Positions 5,110-6,861 of a stretch of 6,861 bases of DNA are shown piece by piece. Location of the stretch: positions 1 to 6,861 of the forward strand of contig CAZUMH010000136.1 of NCBI GenBank assembly GCA_964621645.1, given 5' to 3'. This DNA comes from CAZUMH01 sp964621645 (GTDB taxonomy: Bacteria > Zhuqueibacterota > QNDG01 > JAGLOF01). A program made the position numbers and the translations under genes. The first letter of the stretch is position 1. Each line of letters begins with the position of its first letter. The notes under the pieces are model-generated. The model had not been told where the DNA came from. It was given only the letters and a program-made list of their open reading frames with translations, and did no database searches.

Positions 5110-6861
5110 TTAATTATCCTTATCCAGCAAGGACTTTTCCCCGGCTTGTTTCATCGGGAAGCTGAATACATACCTACCAGAGCCGATTTCAAGACGGACT
5201 CCCTGTGTCACTTGTTCCGCGCTTTCAATTCCGGGTGCATGGGCGACTTTTGTCCTGCCTTCATTCACATCGGCGAGAAGCGCCTCCGGCAGAATGACCG
5301 TCGCGGTTGTATTGGCGGGGATGGTCACGGTGACCTTCATGGTGCCGTTTGACACCTGCCATCCCGATTCGATGACGCCGTACATCGATGTAAAGGCGGC
5401 GGATGCTTGTGTTAACCCGCCTCCACTGTGTGGGGTGATGATACTGTGTTTGTATCCGGGCGAGGCATTATCCGGATTTATCCCGGCGATGTGCCGGTAC
5501 ATCCAGTCCCCGATGGCGCCATACGCGTAGTGATTGAATGAATTCATTCCCTTATCCTGAAATGAACCATCCGGTTTGATGCCGTCCCAGCGTTCCCAGA
5601 TCGTCGTAGCCCCCTTTGTGATCGGATACAACCAGGAAGGGTATTTTTCACGTTTCAGCAACATAAACGCTTCATCATAGTAGCCGGATGAGCTGAGTAC
5701 GTGACAGATAAGGGGGGTTCCGAGAAATCCGGTGGTAATATGTCCGAATGTTCTCACATCTTTCGCCAGGCGACGGGCGGCTTCTTCTTTCAGTGAATCC
5801 GGAACCAGGTCAAAGGCCAGGGCCAGCGTATAGGCTGTTTGCGTATTGGAAGCCAATCTTCCGGTGGCAGTGATGAATTCTCTGGCGAACGCGTTCCTTA
5901 TGTTTTCAAAGAGAGCGGCGTATTCCCGGGCGTCACTGGTTTTCCCGAGAACTTCAGCCGTCTTCTGCACTATGCTGGTTGAGTACGCGAAATAGGCGGA
6001 GCTGATCAGATCTTTATCTGTGGTAGCCCCCGGATAGTCGGATCTGGTCGTGGCAAAGGCCAGCCAGTCTCCAAAAGTAAAATCCTGGGTCCAGAGATAC
6101 GAATCCCCCGCCCGTCTGCGCTGATATTCCACCCAGGCCTTCATGCTCGGATATTGCAGTCTCAGGATTCGTTTGTCACCATAAATCCTGTAGATGTTCC
6201 AGGGAATAACCACTGCGGCATCCGCCCATCCGGCCGATGCGGAAGCCCCGTTTTCCTTACCGTGAGAAATCACATTTGGAATGACATGCGGCACGGCCCC
6301 GCTTTCCTGCTGATCAGCCGCGAGATCCTTCAGCCACTTGGTGAAAAATCCTGCGGCATCCATATTGAAGCAGGCGGTCGGGCAGAACACCTGGGCGTCA
6401 CCGGTCCAGCCCAAACGCTCATCACGCTGAGGGCAATCCGTCGGTACATCCAGAAAATTGCCGCGCTGGCCCCATTGAATGTTTTTTTGCAGCTGGTTCA
6501 GCATCGGGTCCGAGCATGAGAACGTTCCGGTCGGATTCATATCGGAGTGAATCACGATACCGGTTACGGCGTCCTTTGTGGGGTTCCCGGGAAATCCTTC
6601 CACGGCCACATAGCGGAATCCCTGGAAGGTAAAATGCGGTTCGAAAACCTCTGTACCCTCTCCTTTCAGTGTGTAACTAACCGTCTGTTTCGCGCCCCGG
6701 AGGTTATCCGTATAAAGATTGCCGTCTTTATCCAGGACTTCTGCATGTTTCAGTGTTATGGTGGCGCCGGCGGGACCCTGCACCCGAAGTCTGACCCATC
6801 CCACCATATTTTGTCCCATATCAAAAACGGTTTCACCGGCCGATGTCTGCAGGATCTGTAA
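5110..6861 (-). CDS. Alpha-L-rhamnosidase, GH78 (N-terminus cut by window edge)
   Basis: GH78 enzymes hydrolyse terminal alpha-L-rhamnose from polysaccharides and glycosides with inversion of configuration. The frame is open at the right edge: 14 codons precede the internal ATG at 6819 and complete the family motif TVFDMGQNMVGW (residues about 11-22 of the visible 583). That ATG is therefore not the start. The visible part begins inside the concanavalin-like Bac_rhamnosid domain. The (alpha/alpha)6 barrel spans about 115-455, with DVPTDCPQRDERLGWTGDAQ (D142, presumed general acid E148, D155), TFGDW (D265), TIWERWDG (E423, presumed general base) and NSFNHYAYGAIGDWMYR (H444). A C-terminal beta-sandwich follows to about 535. 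All the acidic residues I expect are present, so the enzyme looks active. The family is usually 850-1100 residues, so some 300-500 residues, including any signal peptide, lie outside the window. The protein ends in EKSLLDKDN without a T9SS tail, so it is probably periplasmic or a lipoprotein rather than a type IX substrate. It is the furthest upstream gene seen; its partners may lie to the right. Confidence 0.95.
   Translation of the reverse strand, partial: LQILQTSAGETVFDMGQNMVGWVRLRVQGPAGATITLKHAEVLDKDGNLYTDNLRGAKQTVSYTLKGEGTEVFEPHFTFQGFRYVAVEGFPGNPTKDAVTGIVIHSDMNPTGTFSCSDPMLNQLQKNIQWGQRGNFLDVPTDCPQRDERLGWTGDAQVFCPTACFNMDAAGFFTKWLKDLAADQQESGAVPHVIPNVISHGKENGASASAGWADAAVVIPWNIYRIYGDKRILRLQYPSMKAWVEYQRRRAGDSYLWTQDFTFGDWLAFATTRSDYPGATTDKDLISSAYFAYSTSIVQKTAEVLGKTSDAREYAALFENIRNAFAREFITATGRLASNTQTAYTLALAFDLVPDSLKEEAARRLAKDVRTFGHITTGFLGTPLICHVLSSSGYYDEAFMLLKREKYPSWLYPITKGATTIWERWDGIKPDGSFQDKGMNSFNHYAYGAIGDWMYRHIAGINPDNASPGYKHSIITPHSGGGLTQASAAFTSMYGVIESGWQVSNGTMKVTVTIPANTTATVILPEALLADVNEGRTKVAHAPGIESAEQVTQGVRLEIGSGRYVFSFPMKQAGEKSLLDKDN

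Noticed and set aside
6154..6519. Plus-strand ORF, and others over 5146-6861
   Set aside because: Antisense shadows of the GH78 gene, covering its catalytic motifs.
5110..6819. Reading the rhamnosidase as a complete 569-residue protein starting at the ATG at 6819
   Set aside because: The frame stays open to the window edge, and this ATG falls inside the conserved FDMGQNMVGW motif, so the gene is truncated by the window.
1..6861. CRISPR array, tRNA, rRNA, prophage, toxin-antitoxin or defence genes
   Set aside because: No regularly spaced repeats, no cloverleaf or rRNA segment, and no gene of these classes was seen on either strand.

Overview
The window suggests a free-living or gut/sediment bacterium of the FCB superphylum (Bacteroidota, Ignavibacteria, Calditrichota, KSB1-like lineages). 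The main evidence is the C-terminal tail of the middle gene, a textbook type IX secretion (T9SS type A) sorting domain with the motif NFPNPFNPSTQIEY. Such tails are confined to these lineages. Base composition is close to 50-55% GC in the large genes and clearly lower at the left end. No rRNA, tRNA, CRISPR array, phage gene or intact insertion sequence was seen. I cannot name a genus.

All recognisable genes are on the minus strand, so they read from right to left. In order of transcription: (1) 6861-5110, the C-terminal 583 residues of a GH78 alpha-L-rhamnosidase, cut at its N terminus by the right edge; (2) a 298-bp gap (5109-4812) with two GC-rich mini-hairpins and an AT-rich dyad; (3) 4811-3510, a secreted 433-residue protein with five repeated beta-propeller blades and the T9SS tail; (4) a 489-bp gap (3509-3021) with a likely terminator and two further perfect dyads, otherwise unexplained; (5) 3020-474, a secreted fusion of a YncE/YVTN-type propeller with an alkaline-phosphatase-superfamily phosphoesterase; (6) a 37-bp gap; (7) 436-1, a cysteine-rich DUF3795 protein cut at its C terminus by the left edge. 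This last gene is open at the left edge, so an ORF search requiring a stop codon inside the window misses it.

The first three genes all look like exported or periplasmic proteins. The rhamnosidase removes terminal alpha-L-rhamnose from plant or microbial polysaccharides and glycosides. The T9SS propeller would be attached to the cell surface or released, and its fold belongs to the five-bladed glycosidase-like class, but I cannot assign catalytic residues. The propeller-phosphoesterase probably acts in the periplasm. Joint work on glycans is a reasonable guess only: gaps of about 300 and 490 bp with hairpins argue for separate transcription units. The DUF3795 gene is unrelated in type and composition.

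I did not find a convincing previously undescribed system. The points most worth checking are the unexplained 489-bp gap, the hairpin over the DUF3795 start codon, and the function of the five-bladed T9SS protein.
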